A stretch of 64,000 nt of DNA, taken from positions 11,329,603 to 11,393,602 of the forward strand of contig CM060852.1 in the NCBI GenBank assembly GCA_030737835.1. Direction: 5' to 3'. Positions 1 to 12,454 of the stretch are shown in pieces. Under the pieces are notes generated by a model. The model made no database searches. It was not told the origin of the DNA and saw only the letters and a program-made list of their open reading frames with translations. Both the position numbers and the translations under genes were made by a program. This stretch comes from Acorus gramineus (taxonomy: Eukaryota; Streptophyta; Magnoliopsida; Acorales; Acoraceae). How positions within the stretch are numbered: the stretch's first letter is position 1; each line of letters opens with the position of its first letter.

Positions 1-1306
1 GATAATTCAATCTTTGCATGGACTAATTTATTATATGATTATTTATGAAGACTATAATATCTACACAATTAAATTGTGATAAAATATTCTATCAAATTTG
101 CATGAAATTTTAATCCGATGTTGATAATTAGGTTTTTGTGAATTTTCAGGGACTCATGTGTTTGCCGTAACTTAATCAGAGATTTATACTGGATTACCCA
201 TGTTTGCAGGGATATAGATGTTTTGAACTTTTTTTTTATGGAGTTAAAATTTTTTTTTTGTCTCAGATGAGATTTTAAAAACATGCATATATATAATGTA
301 ATAGTTTTTATTTTAAGAGAATAGTAAACATATTTATTTTAATATTAAAAATAAAAATAAACAATATCTAAATATGAAGAAAAATATGGAAAAAAGCATA
401 AACAAAGCTAGACATAACCTCTTATTTGATAAAAAAAAATATATATATATAACAGTTACTATGATTAATCATGCAGATAATGAAAATGAATATAGTAACA
501 TATATAAATTTATAATATATATTAAATTATTTTTTAGTTTTGAATTGAGAGGTGATATAAACATTTTTTTGGGATAATTAACAGGTTTAACCCAAATCAT
601 TGAGCGGACTCTCAAAAAGCCTGAGCTGGAGGTGAGCACGACACAATCGTTGAAGGTGGGCCATCATGTAACTCTACAAGAATCGAGTGGGTTGGATCGT
701 GTACTATTCATAGGCACTTGTTTGAAAATGTACTCTGTCCTGTTTCCAACCTAAATACATCAGCACTTTTTTTTTTATTTAATTAGATATATATTTTTAT
801 AAAACAAATATATTTTGATGAGTTGTATGGATTCATTATAAAATTTGTTAAAAAAAAATTTAAAAGATATATCTATCATTATAATGTATGCATGTGGCTA
901 ACGATGTATCTGTGGGTTTATAAAATGTGCCGTTAAACTTACATTATATATTTCTTAGATTTTTATCGTACTTGTATATTACCTGACAAATATCACTTAG
1001 AGGCTCATTAATAATCCTCCCTAAATTCAAGAAGTAGGATGAGATTGCGTTTGAATGTGAGGTTGAAATGTTAAGATTCTTAGAATCTTGTGTTTTAAAC
1101 TCAGTTTTTAAAAATAGTTATTTAATTAAATATTCAACTGCAAAAAAAATTTGGCCTAAAAATTAAATATGGTAATTTAAAAATGTGAACGCTGAAAATG
1201 TGTTTCGATCTGAGTTTGAGAAGTTTTAAAAATGTGAACCCTGTAAATCTTTTATGTACCTAAAAAGCAGTCATATATATATTAGTGTCAATTGGTGTGG
1301 TCCTGA
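1..1306. other. Intergenic, AT-rich, no gene seen
   Basis: The short open frames here have no recognisable domain and biased AT-rich composition. The stretch at about 195-240 (a run reading gtttgcagggatatagatg) weakly resembles the right end of the MULE-like element at 26165-26825, so the left window edge may cut a diverged relative of that family. A less AT-rich patch at about 590-730 was not recognised. Confidence 0.5.
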
Positions 1307-1931
1307 TGCAACGTACGAATATGTTTTTCTATTAATTCGATTAAATATATGAATTCGCATGTTTTAACAACGCCGTTGATTCTTTAAGGAATATCAGGGA
1401 TGTTGAGTTGATTCTTTAAGCAAGATGTTGGGTTTAAAAGATCTGTTGATTTCTTCTAAAATATCGGATAATTGTAAATTCTATATATTTGATAATCCTC
1501 CTAAGATAATAAAATACAGTAGAGAAGATAAATAAATTCTAATAATCAATAATCTGATTTCATAATATGATTTATAAGTCTATTTATGAGGCAGAGGATC
1601 CTTAACAAATTAGGATCTTAACTGCTTATCTAAATCTCTTAAATAGAAATTTAACAAAATTTCTAAATCTGCAAATCACAAGGAAATTCATATTTAATCC
1701 TAACTAATAAATCACAAACAAACTTCATATCTATCATAACTAATATTCAAATTCGAATTCAAATAATTATTTGAAATTCAAATCTAAATATAGTAACTAA
1801 AACAAATAAAATAAATCCTAACAAACTCTAAAACTGTCAAAAATAGTAAAAATAATAAAAATTGTAAATCATCTATAATTATACATTTGATGATCCTCAA
1901 TGCCAATCGAACGGTTTTTGATCGTGCTGCA
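1307..1931 (-). repeat. 3' LTR of the gypsy-type element
   Basis: This is the direct-repeat partner of 2929-3492. Long shared stretches include the run through tctgatttcataatatgatt and the AT-rich part around 1690-1890. The outer boundary is set by the TG/CA ends and is less certain than the inner one. Confidence 0.65.
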
Positions 1932-2836
1932 TCATTCTCCTCAAGTTTAAGAGAATTCATCATCGAATTCAAAACCTCATCATTAAAACTATCACCATGA
2001 ACTTCAGATATAGATTTCTTACGAACAACGAATCTTTTAAGATGCCGCATCACATCTATTCAATCGGACCAATGCTCACAAATCCAACCTCTTGAGAAGG
2101 GGTGGTGGATGAAAAAAAATGAAGGATGGAAAGAATGAATCAATAAAATGATGACAGAGTGGGTTAAATGTTTCATGTGATAGCTTTTTCGATGGTGAAG
2201 AGGTATGAGTAACTTGAAATGGGTCTAGCTGGAAAGATTTGGATGAAGCTCCAATCACGTAAAATATGTGGGTGTCAATGATTTTGATGGTGGAAAAGCT
2301 ATGATGAGAGGCAGTAGAGAAAGACTGGAAGTGATCATTGTTATCAAATATTTGAGGGAAACTCTTGGACTCCATCTCCTCCGTCTCTTCATCGAAGACA
2401 GGTGGAAGGTCTGTTTCCTCGATCTCTACAGAAAAGATATGTAGAAGTCTCGCATCTTCAATCTCTTCATCAAAGACAGGTGGAAAGTTCTCATCTTCAA
2501 TAACTTCATCTTCATCGAAGATAGGTTTTGCCTCTTCAATCTCTTCATCTTCATCTTCATTGAAGATAGATGGACGGATCGTCTCTTCGAACGGATTATG
2601 GAAATCACTATCAATAGAATCATTCGCTTCATATCGCGCGGTTGGAGATCGTGGGGCAGACTATGAGGTCGTGGGGTTGGAGATCGCTCATGACGTTGCA
2701 TAAACGCCATCATCACCCCCATCTATCGTGTAAGTGCTTCAATTTTTTCGTCCATGCACCTGTAAACTGCTACAATGGCTTGTTGGTGCTCCTCACGGCC
2801 ATAGGCATCATTAAGAGGACGCCTTCTCGGTGGCAT
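1932..2836 (-). pseudogene. Degenerate gag/pol remnant of the gypsy-type element
   Basis: On the minus strand an ATG at 2836 opens a frame beginning MPPRRRPLNDAYGREE. It continues with a 'CMDEKIEAL' stretch typical of plant gypsy gag N-termini, then hits a stop at 2723-2725. Further on, a different open stretch (about 2640 to 2076) contains a 'DSDFHNPFEE' segment and a repeated acidic motif (PPVFDEE and variants, at least three copies) like the gag-pol spacer of such elements. Another short stretch near the 3' LTR (NSLKLEENDA) resembles the tail of gypsy polyproteins. The enzymes that should lie between are absent. The frame is broken and no functional product is expected. Confidence 0.6.
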
Positions 2837-2910
2837 GTTCTCTCTCTGTTTTTTTTTTCTTTTTTTTTGATAAATGGGATGGATCACGGATTATCTCGAC
2901 GAATCGACGA

Positions 2911-2924
2911 GGCTTTGATATCAA
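2911..2924 (-). promoter_or_regulatory. Primer-binding site, tRNA-Met-like
   Basis: The minus strand reads TTGATATCAAAGCC four bases inside the 5' LTR end. It is close to the usual plant primer site TGGTATCAGAGC. Its position supports the LTR assignment and the minus orientation. Confidence 0.55.
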
Positions 2925-2928
2925 CGGA

Positions 2929-3492
2929 TGATACGCTCTTCTACTAACTAATTCGATCGAAGATACAAATTCACAGGCTCTAGCAACACTGTTGATTCTT
3001 CAAGCAGAATAACAGAGATGTTGGGCTTCAAAGATTTGTTGATTTCTTCTGAAATACCAGATAATTGTAAATTCTATGTATTTGGATAACAAAATACAGT
3101 AGAGAAGATAAACAAATTCTAATAATTAATAATCTGATTTCATAATATGATTTACAAGCATAGAATTCTTAACAAATTAGGATCTTAACTGCTTATCTAA
3201 ATCTGTTAAATAGAATTTTAATAAATTTTCTAAATCTGAAAATCACGAAGAAATTAATATCTAATCCTAACTAATAAATCACAAACAAACTTCATATCTA
3301 TCATAACTAATATTTAAATTCGAATTTAAATAATTATTTAAAATTCAAATCTAAATATAGTAACTAAAACAAATAAAATAAATCCTAACAAACTCTAAAA
3401 CTACCAAAAATAATAAAAATAATAAAAATTGTAAATCATCTATAATTGTCTATTTGATGGTCCTCAATGCCAATGGTCCTGACCGTGCTACA
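2929..3492 (-). repeat. 5' LTR of the gypsy-type element
   Basis: This is the direct-repeat partner of 1307-1931. On the minus strand it begins TGTAGCACGG and ends CGTATCA next to the primer site. It is shorter than the 3' LTR because of indels near its outer end. Confidence 0.65.
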
Positions 3493-4424
3493 TCATATCC
3501 CAATCAAATTAGGTTTACAATTCAAACATAATCTATCCATAGCCAATGTTGGCTTCCCGTGTTTGTGCTGGTACATCATTTATTTTTCACCAGGCTTTGC
3601 ATAAGAAAGGTCAGACATTATTTTAGAACAGTTGGAGTGATTTTTAATTTAGGCTTTAATTTGTTAGTTATTCAGTACGTGTTTATTAATGGATGGGGTA
3701 GTACCGCTAGCTAGCTTACAGATAACAAGATCGGTGCCTAACTAGATATATAGCATTAATTTAATCACATTACTCGTATCAATATATATATTATTTTTCT
3801 GAATGATTGCAAATTGGTTTTGGTTTCTCAAATTGTTACGGTTCCATTCATATTATTTCCTGTTCAAAAATGTTAATCACAGAGGGACAGGCAACATGAG
3901 AACATGCATGTACAGATGCATATATGCATATATATGGGTCAATAAATATTTAATTACATGGCCAAATCTCTGTAGTTGCAGTATAAGCTAAGGTAGAGAT
4001 GCATGTAACAATGTGATATAATATAGTTACTAATGATACAAGAAACTGGTGGCTGTTACTGCAACTGTTTTATAACCATCAATTATTATATAAATAAATG
4101 TGTTTATTTGGATGGTAAATAAAAGAAAGAAGACAAGAACTAGCTAATCTAAAAGCCAATAAGCATGCACAAAAGCGTCCCCTAAACACCAAACCAACCG
4201 ACAACTCATGCAAACTAATGTCAGTATAACAAACAAATTAAATTAAAAAAAAAAACTCTCTTTATCTTCTTTTTTATAAGGTTCGGCTGTATTACAATCC
4301 ACATCAAAAGCATCCAAACGCAACAGAACTAAATCAGACAATAGATTCCTCGACCACTGCAACCCTCCAAATTTAAAAAAAAAAAAAGAAAAGCTCCCAG
4401 CCATCCAAAGCAGATCATCATATC
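3493..4424. other. Intergenic, no gene seen
   Basis: AT-rich sequence downstream (3' side) of the CLE gene. It would include that gene's 3' untranslated region. No open frame with recognisable content. Confidence 0.5.
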
Positions 4425-4679
4425 TCACCTGTTGTGAAGAGGATTGGGTCCCGTAGGCACAAATCGCTTGTCGTCCAACGTGTCATTGTAACAACTGTTA
4501 TGATCACTACAAGAAGTAATCCAAGAAGAAGAAGAAGATGCCGATGATGATGATGATGATGATGAGGAGGAGGAGGAGGAGGAGGAGGTGGTGGTGGTGG
4601 AAGTGTCATTAACACTGGTGGCGGAAACAATGGTGATCAAGAAGACCAACACAAGTGAAGTGAGAAAAACTCGATCCAT
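4425..4679 (-). CDS. CLE: CLE-family signalling peptide precursor
   Basis: Encodes an 84-residue secreted precursor, within the usual CLE size range and without an intron. Residues 1-20 form a hydrophobic signal peptide (MDRVFLTSLVLVFLITIVSA). A low-complexity Thr/Ser domain follows at about 27-52, then the conserved C-terminal CLE dodecapeptide RFVPTGPNPLHN (72-83), preceded by Lys and followed by one Arg and the stop. In this family the 12-13 residue peptide is cut out, often hydroxylated on prolines, and sensed by CLAVATA1/BAM-type receptor kinases to control meristem, vascular or root fate. The TGPNPLHN core most resembles CLE19/CLE21-type peptides, but the exact orthologue is unclear. 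The ATG at 4679 is the first in frame. The motif sits at the very C-terminus, as expected for single-peptide CLEs. The next gene, KNAT1, lies about 0.65 kb away on the same strand. Confidence 0.9.
   Translation of the reverse strand: MDRVFLTSLVLVFLITIVSATSVNDTSTTTTSSSSSSSSSSSSSSSASSSSSWITSCSDHNSCYNDTLDDKRFVPTGPNPLHNR
4521..4600. repeat. Compound trinucleotide microsatellite inside the CLE gene
   Basis: The plus strand shows successive GAA, GAT, GAG and GTG runs. Read on the minus strand they encode the Ser and Thr homopolymers of the CLE variable domain. Length changes in multiples of three would alter only the spacer. Confidence 0.85.
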
Positions 4680-5327
4680 ACTCAATAAAAATTAAACCCT
4701 AATCAAGAAAAGTGGAGCTCAATAATTGTTGAACAGTTCTTATTTTTGAAGCTCTCATGGAGAAGAAAAGGAGGGTTTGAAGGAAGAGTGAGGGGGCTTT
4801 CAACACTGCCGCCATAAATGCAAAAGAGAGGGAGCTTAAATGGTGGGTCGTTAATGTGAACTAGATATACAACATGTAAAAAGAAGGGAAGGGGGGATCC
4901 ACTGATTAGGAAATGAATTCCCATCACGAAATGGAAATAAATGTGACTCGTGCACTTTAATTTAATGCATCACTTGTTTGGGTTGTCATCACCCACTTTG
5001 ACAGAGAGAAAGATGGAAGCAGAGATAGAGAGAGAGAGAGAGGTCCCATACTCCCATCAAAAGAGATCATATTCTAAGACCACATAAAGCTGAATACTTT
5101 TTCAATATGATTATCTAAACATAATATATAAAGCAGAACACTAGCAAATCACATATAAACATTAAGTTCGGCAAAAACATTCAAAAATAGATGATACAGC
5201 TAACACAGTTACTATAACAATATACACATAGCCAGCAAGTCCCACATTATTTTTTTTTTTGTACTCTTAGCATCTTGTGCCGCTTCTGCGTGACACACAA
5301 CGACCATTGATGCATGCACGACCTTGG
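4680..5327. other. Spacer between CLE and KNAT1
   Basis: Contains the CLE upstream region on the minus strand and the KNAT1 3' region. A short GA run lies at about 5027-5041. No open frame of interest. Confidence 0.5.
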
Positions 5328-8300
5328 TCACGGACCCAGACGGTACGAACCGTCGCCCATGAAGTGGCCATCCATGTAGAAAGTGGCGGCCGCACCTGCC
5401 GTACCACCCGTGTTGGGGTGGTGGAAACCATCCATCATCATGAACTGCATGTCGTCGGACGGCTTCCAGTGGCGCTTCCTCTGGTTTATGAACCAGTTGT
5501 TGATCTGCTTCTGATCCAGCCCCGTCGATTCTGCTAAGGCAACCTTCTCCGCTTCCTGCTCAATTCATCATACATTATTGGTTGGTTTGTTTTAAATTTA
5601 AACCAATATTTTAAAAATTGATTCGCTTGTTGAAAATCACAAGTCCTATGATTGGGATAATTAGAATTGACCTGTGACATTATCATAATATAACAATTAG
5701 AAAAAAATATTTAAATTCTCATGATATTCTTTCAAGTCTATATATAATATCTCACTTAACCCCGGATTGGTAATGACAATGAATCTTTTTATCGTTCAAG
5801 AATTAATTTTTTGGTTCAAACAAACCACGAACGGTTCTTAAAAATATGTGAGTTGTTGATCTATTTTTAAATTTGAAGTTGGTCCTTTTTTTATTATCAT
5901 GTTTGGTTAGCTAGACCAGAAACTAGATCATTCTAGGATTGACAAAAATTGATGTCAACATTTGAGTTGTTATTACTCACTGATGGATATGGCCACTTGT
6001 AGTGAAGCTCCCACCATTGGAGCAGCTTCTGCCTGGCCTCCTTTGGCAGTTTCCCTTTCTTCTTCTTCTTGGAGAGCTGTTGTTTGAGACTGCTAAGGTA
6101 TCCCTTGTACTTCTGGAGGAGGTGGTGCTTGAGTTCTCTGTCCTCTGCATGCTGATTGATCTCTGGGAGTTCGGTCTCTCCTCCACTATCCTCCTCAGAT
6201 GAACCAACCACCTCACATTTCTCGTCTGCATTATATATTGTCAACCAGGAAAGAAGAAAGAATAACTCAGAATCTCATAAACCAAACCCTAGACTAGATG
6301 ATTCAGAAAACTAAAATAAGAGTATCCAAGGAGCCGTTGGGGAACAGATACGTGGAAGCCCACAATAAAACACGAGATCGAATACAAGAACAGAACACAA
6401 TCACACGAAGAACACAAAAATACTTGGTTCGGCCTCGGCCTACATCCAGAAGGCAAAAACAGAGAATCCACTATAATAGTTGAGATACAAAAAACCTTAC
6501 AAACTCTCTTTCATGGAGTTACCCTCTCTTGAACCCTCTCAACCTCTCTCCTATGAATCTACATTTTATCTGTATGTGCCAAGCCCTCTCTAAGTAATCT
6601 CCCAACAAACAAATCTGTAACAAGCAAATCTGTTTCCTTGATTTTAAGAGATTCACTTTATATCTTAATTAAGATCAAATCTTAATTAATTACCAATTAA
6701 GTGCCCACCCTAATATCGTTTCATCATGACCATCCGATGTTGATACACCGGATCGAGACATAATCCCAACAGGTGCCTCTTATTAAATCTTTTGGATCAC
6801 TGTATATATTTATACAAAATATTAATTCATTAATATCATGAATAACAGATACAAAAACCTCACACACACACACATATATAGTTTTGACCTCCTCATTGCA
6901 AAATATGAAATCATGTCCAACCGTATGAAAGTAGGTCATCACTAATTCTATGTACATACGAAACCATCAATCTTGCTAGCTAGGTTTAGGACATAATTAT
7001 TTCTTGCATGCATCATATGCAGCAGTTCAAACAAACACTTCTTCAATAGTTGCCTTACTAAATTGGGGGCACACTCCATCAATCAAAAGCTCACGTGCCC
7101 ATATTCATAACGACCTGTCCTCCTATTTCAATATCGTTTTCTGCACACTCCTTCCCTACTCTCACCTATATTTGTTGCGGATTCTGAATTTTGGAATGCA
7201 ATCAATTAAGACAATAAACAAACAAATTGAAAGAAAAGACACAAAGAAATATGTGATTCAACAAATCCTGACCCCGTCTGACAGCATAACAATCATCTGC
7301 ACACATCATGATCATCAGACTCCATGATACAATAATTTTATGTATGTATGAGTGTAGGTGTATGCACCTATTGTGCGGGAGCCACTCTCTAAACAATGTA
7401 GGTTTGTTTGAAAAAGACCAGAAAAAATAAATCAACAATTATACACGAGAAAGAGATTTATATATATAGTTCGACGACGATGTTGAAGATCTCAAAGTCT
7501 CATACTAGCCACATTGATTCTCATAAAAAAAAAAATTAGTGTAGGTTTATGATGTTCATTGAGATCACTGAAATTAGAACATCGTTAGGCCCGGATTAGG
7601 CAAACACATCATTCTGGATTTTCGGACGATGAGCATATGTCTTCATGCAACACCACCATGACTTTGTTACATGCACTTCAAGTAAATAATGGTGTTAAAG
7701 TGGAATTGGTTTGAACCTTATGCTATTATATTCTTTTTTCTCTTATTCCACTAGATTGTATGGAGATCATATATATAGAGGTAATTCAGCCCCACAAGCC
7801 ATACGTGGTCCGACTGAAAATAGATTATAGATGTTCTTGTGTCAAGACCTAACAATGTTTATGTTGAGGTAATTTTTATATAATTTACTACTAATGAAGG
7901 TATTATTCAAATTAAATTAAAGGCCATGAATGATCAATTCGTCAGCGCGCACAAGCAAAAAAACCAAAAAATACAAAGCAATGTGGATGCTCATCGGATT
8001 CATTGACCAAAAAAATGAACAATTTGGTGACATGTATTAATCACAAAAATGATGTGCTGCTATCACTTTTTGGCATGGATGATATTATTTTTGTGATTTA
8101 TCCGATCACAATGGTTTGGGTTATCAAACTGATCAAATTTTAATTTGTTATTAGTTCCACTCTCATATATTCGGGGTGACGTTATTAAAAAAAAACCCTC
8201 CCATGTCTAAATTAGAAACTAATGCATCCATCACTGAGCTCATATGCAACCCAAAATGTACATGTATGTAACAGATCTAGGCTATGACTTGTTCACTCTA

Positions 8301-9961
8301 GTGAAACATTACGTTTGTATTTAATATATGCGATGAACTGTTCACTATTCGTACACAATCTACCAATGCCAGTTATATCACAATAACATGTGTTACAGAT
8401 GTTTTTTTTTTTTTTTTTTTTTTTTGCTTGGTATGTTACAGATGTTTAAAGAGCAAACACATGAAAAGATCCACTTGCACACAAGAAATGCACACAATTA
8501 CGTACAGCATGACCATAAATCTATAATTTAAATATTATTCAACAATTGGCATGTATTAGTTTCTAGAGGGCATCTGAAATTTAAAAGTTTTTTAGACATT
8601 CTCACTGACCCCTCAGCGCGTGATTTGAATCGCATCCAATGTTGCTCTTTCAGTTATTATTATAATATATATATAATACGAAAAATAGAATGCCAGGCCG
8701 AGAAAGAAATCATAGAAAGAGAGAGGATGAGTGGACAACCTAGCACGAGTAAAAAATGATACAAAGAAACATGTACCATATTGACTTTCGAAGCTGAAGA
8801 GGGCTCTGGGAACCCTAATAATGACAGAGTGCCTGAAAAAACCTATATATATTAAAATCTCCTCTTCCTCTTCCAGTCTATCCTTCACTTGAAATAATGT
8901 AACGGATGGTCGTTGAATTAATCAATGGTTCAATAAAAGACTATGTTGACCGGTAAAAATATTGACATGAATATATACCAACTTGTAATCTTGTGTATAT
9001 ATATATTGCGTTATATATATACCTGAAGAGAAGACTTGAGAGGACAATGAAGTCATACTGAGCGAGCTGAGCTGAGAATCGACCCGACTCAAGAAATCCA
9101 TGGCTTCCTGCAATGGCCTCCTCAGCTCTTCCCTATACTTCACCAGCATATCACAATAGGCCTCCTGTACTTGTGATCCATATCAAAATTTAATTGGCAT
9201 ACACATATATATTTTTTGTTTTTTTTTATATAGATCCCAATTTGAAACAAAAAAAAAAATCCAATTATTAGTTTTGATCAAACCATGAACTGGTCGAGCT
9301 CCGGGTCCGCTGTCGACACTTCAGCCGCCGATCGATGCCGTGTCTCCCGCCCTATCGCGGTCAACCGATCCACCACATCAGGAGGTGCTCCCACCTTCAC
9401 TTGTTTTTATATTTCATTTTTCAACATCAAAACAAACACAGCTCGCAATTGAATTCACTCTCTCACAACTCGAAATATATAAAGATTTGATGTCACCTTT
9501 TGACATTCCGTGTAGGCCTCGAGAAGATTGGAGTACTGTGGGTGGGCAATGATTTTGGCTTTCATCGCTTCGACATCGCTCGGGCTCAGGTTCCCTTGTT
9601 GTTGCACTCTCATAACTGATGTTGAAAAGCTTTGAAAATGGTTCACTTGTTGAGAAGAACCGCCGCCGCCACCTTCGGTCTTTACAGGCGATTTGGAGCC
9701 GAAGCACTCACTGTTTTGGTAGGGGAAGGCGTCGAAGGGCTTCTGCAGGTAGTGTTGTTGATGTTGGTAAGAGTTCATGTTAGAAGAAGAGCTGCCGCTG
9801 CTGCTGTTGTTGTTGTTGTTGTTGCTGCTTGTCCTTCCAAACAATATTGATGAATTCGGTGCAACAAAATTTGAGTATGCAAAACCAGTACTACTCCTTG
9901 TGCTTGGATTTTCATCACCACCCGGATGAATAAAATCATGACCATCCATCCTTTTCATCAT
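5328..9961 (-). CDS. KNAT1: Class I KNOX homeobox transcription factor, BREVIPEDICELLUS/KNAT1 type
   Basis: Five exons on the minus strand (9961-9497, 9394-9284, 9164-9023, 6225-5981, 5555-5328) give 396 residues, with all splice phases consistent. Domain order: a Ser/Asn/Gln-rich N-terminus; KNOX1 (about 127-170, [15 protein letters not shown]); KNOX2 (about 185-235, [20 protein letters not shown]); an ELK segment (270-290); and a TALE homeodomain (about 292-354) with the three-residue loop extension PYP and recognition helix [12 protein letters not shown]. The C-terminal [15 protein letters not shown] tail and the GGETELPEI motif before ELK are features of BP/KNAT1 rather than STM. Such proteins pair with BELL homeodomain partners, act in the nucleus, keep shoot meristem cells undifferentiated and pattern internodes and pedicels. 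The ATG at 9961 is the first in its frame (a TGA lies upstream). The exon-intron layout, with one intron inside the homeodomain and a very long intron before ELK, matches the class. Confidence 0.95.
6226..9022 (-). other. Long third intron of KNAT1 (2.8 kb)
   Basis: Bounded by a GTATAT donor after exon 3 and a TGCAG acceptor before exon 4. It contains a solo LTR (6335-6771), a short CA run near 6861 and a poly-T run near 8402-8425, and otherwise unrecognised AT-rich DNA. In KNOX genes this large intron is known to hold cis-regulatory DNA, and insertions in it cause dominant misexpression alleles in maize kn1. Open frames in it look random. Confidence 0.75.
6335..6771 (-). mobile_element. Copia-type solo LTR in KNAT1 intron 3
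   Basis: On the minus strand the block begins TGTTGGGATTATG and ends CCCCAACG, an LTR-like inverted terminus with the final CA mutated to CG. It is flanked by 5-bp near-duplications, GGAGC on one side and GGTGC on the other. The interior has a typical copia LTR 3' region with the phrase 'gccgaaccaagtatttttgtg', close to the corresponding part of the full copia element at 29034-34046. No internal domain or second LTR is adjacent, so this looks like a recombined solo LTR. It lies in the same orientation as KNAT1. Confidence 0.7.
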
Positions 9962-12448
9962 CTTCTTACGGGCGAATTGACAGCTTGGTCAGAAAACCTA
10001 GTGATGGAGGAGGAGAAAAAAGAAGCCATGGCTCCAGGCTTTCTTTCTTTTCTCATTGTCAAATCACTGTAACGCAATAATAAGGTAAGACGGACAGAAA
10101 AAAGAGCTAGATAAAAGTTTTGATATATGGTAAGAGTAAAAAAAGGGAGGACCGGCCAAACTAGGTTAAGCGAACTTGTTTGGTGGGTTGTGTGTGGTTG
10201 ATATATGTAGCATCACAAGATAAATAACACAATAATATACAGATGATTCTCCTTCTCTTGACATCTCTTTTTAATTTATCAGATCATTCTGTATGAAAGG
10301 AGTCTCTGGTGAGGGAGAGGGGAACCGGCAAAGACTTGGGGGGGGGGGGGATGATTAGACGTTATGAGGACAAAAGCTATTCAAATATATGGAGAGAATT
10401 ATAAGATGAGATTTTTTTTTATTAATGTTTCGCTTGTCACAAATTGTTCGACAATGATCTCCACCTGTTACGTTATTTCTTTCTTTTCTTTTACTTTTGA
10501 TCATCGAAGAGACTGTTGCATGGAATCGATCTGTAGTCTTTAGAAAAATATGATGGTTTAATTTTGTCAATAAAATAATGATATCATAAGAGGGAGACAT
10601 ATCATGGGTGTTACTACATTAATTGGTATAAAAAAAATAATTAATGTTTTGATCACTTGTTCATTTCTCTAATAACAAAAAGAAATAGTTTTCATGAAAT
10701 TTATACGTGTAAAGAAATATGTACAACAATTGATCATATATGTATGTGAAACTTTGATACATACTCAGTACAGGACCTGCAGTCCAACCAAATCTACGGT
10801 CCAGCTCATGCACTTTTTGCCCTTCGTTTACCTTCTAAAAAGATCAGTGTTGATGGAATCCAAGACACTGAAAACTGTGTGACCAATGAATAATCAACAC
10901 ACATATATAGATGATGCAATTAATGAATTTCGAAGTGTAAATACCTATACAGATCTAGTGTACAAGATAGTCATAATCCATTCCATTGAGTAATTTCAAT
11001 TCCAAGACTATATCCGATTCAATACATTGCTTAATGCGCGTGTGGGAATGAGTATATCCAATTTTTAAAAATTTATGTTTTTTTTTTTTAATTTGTGAAA
11101 ATCATAATTAAATTAAACTCATTCTCAAATACCAAGTAATCCGAGCTAAATTTTTTTAAAAAGAAATTATATTATAATAACTATCAGCGTAATTAATTGG
11201 TAGGATGACGGAATCAATAATGGACAGATCCATTACCGTAGGTCAATTACATGTGTGATGAAAGAATAACATTTTAAAAAATCTATATAACTAGAGTGTG
11301 TTAAACGCAGTCAAAATACAAGTTCACGTCTCTCTTTTTTTTTTCTCCTTTATTTTAATGAAGAAAGCTAAGTTAATGGTGCTTAAGCAGATAGCCTGGG
11401 GTGTATACACACACACATATATATTTATTATTGAACGTCTAGTCAGTTGCAATGGTTTGCGAGATTAGACAGCCAAAGCCATTGCGCGAACTCACAGGGA
11501 AACCACTTCAATAAACAAATCAAGGTTTTGAGATTTGACATGTTCGATGTCTTCACTTCAATGGGTATAACTGCTGATGACGGCGATTAAACAAATAGGA
11601 TCTCATATCAGATATGATCAGCAATTATTCACCGATATATATTATACTTGAATTTTGTCAAAATCAATAGAATTAATATTATCGCAATCTTTTAGACAAT
11701 GCTTAAGAAGTTGTCAAAAATTGTATTTGACAGCTCAGTCAATCATTCATCAACAAATTAAAAATAATAAGGATCCAGTGAATACAGACTCCACTTTAGA
11801 GAAAAAATAATCATAATTTATACTTTACAGCACATGTGTGTTACAGCTTAAGTACTGCTTCTTCCTGTAACAAAACACCTTCTAGCAATAACAAGTCCTT
11901 TCATTTGACAATTGACATGGCCATACAGTTTATTGTTTCACCTACCAATGCTTACATGGGTCACAATGATTCCCCTCCCTGTGTTGCGTTCAATGCCGTG
12001 GTACTAAAGCAATCAGTCAAAGTTAAAATATTGATATAATTCGAATGAAAAAGGTAACAACACTATTACTTTTTTTCTATACAGGTACACAGATGTTTGT
12101 AACCTACTTAAAATAAGCTGATATTAAACAAAAAGTAATAGAACACGATCTTATATTTTGTAATAATCCAGGTACATAAATGAGTAAAGCATATTTCATG
12201 CGTGTAAGCATGTTCCGATAAAAATCAGTGAACTGCCATTTTAATTATTTAAAATAACCAAATAACAAAAAAAAAACAGCACACAAGCACAAAAAATCTT
12301 GAGAAACATGACTATATAACTTTGTAGCACGTCACAGCCTCTCTGACTAAAGTTTTGTCCACCCAAGTATACAATAATAATAAAACAACAATTATTAAAG
12401 AAAAATGAATAGTATTGACTGACACGTAACAGTAACGAAACGAGGTGG

Positions 12449-12454
12449 CACGTG
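12449..12454. promoter_or_regulatory. G-box CACGTG
   Basis: A palindromic CACGTG core within the context ggcacgtgtcag, a common bZIP/bHLH site. It lies in the distal KNAT1 upstream region. Function is inferred from sequence only. Confidence 0.3.

Larger units (their letters stand above)
1307..3492 (-). mobile_element. Internally deleted Ty3/gypsy-type LTR retrotransposon
   Basis: Two long direct repeats of roughly 560-625 bp, at 1307-1931 and 2929-3492, flank about 1 kb of internal sequence. Read on the minus strand, each repeat starts TGCAGCACG or TGTAGCACG and ends in CA. A primer-binding-like TTGATATCAAAGCC follows the 5' LTR, and a purine-rich GAGGAGAATGA precedes the 3' LTR. The interior keeps the start of a gag typical of plant Ty3/gypsy elements (MPPRRRPLND) and acidic spacer-like sequence, but no protease, reverse transcriptase, RNase H or integrase. 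The element is therefore non-autonomous. The LTRs have diverged by many substitutions and indels, and no clean target duplication is visible (TCATA on one side, CCTGA on the other), so it is old. Confidence 0.75.
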
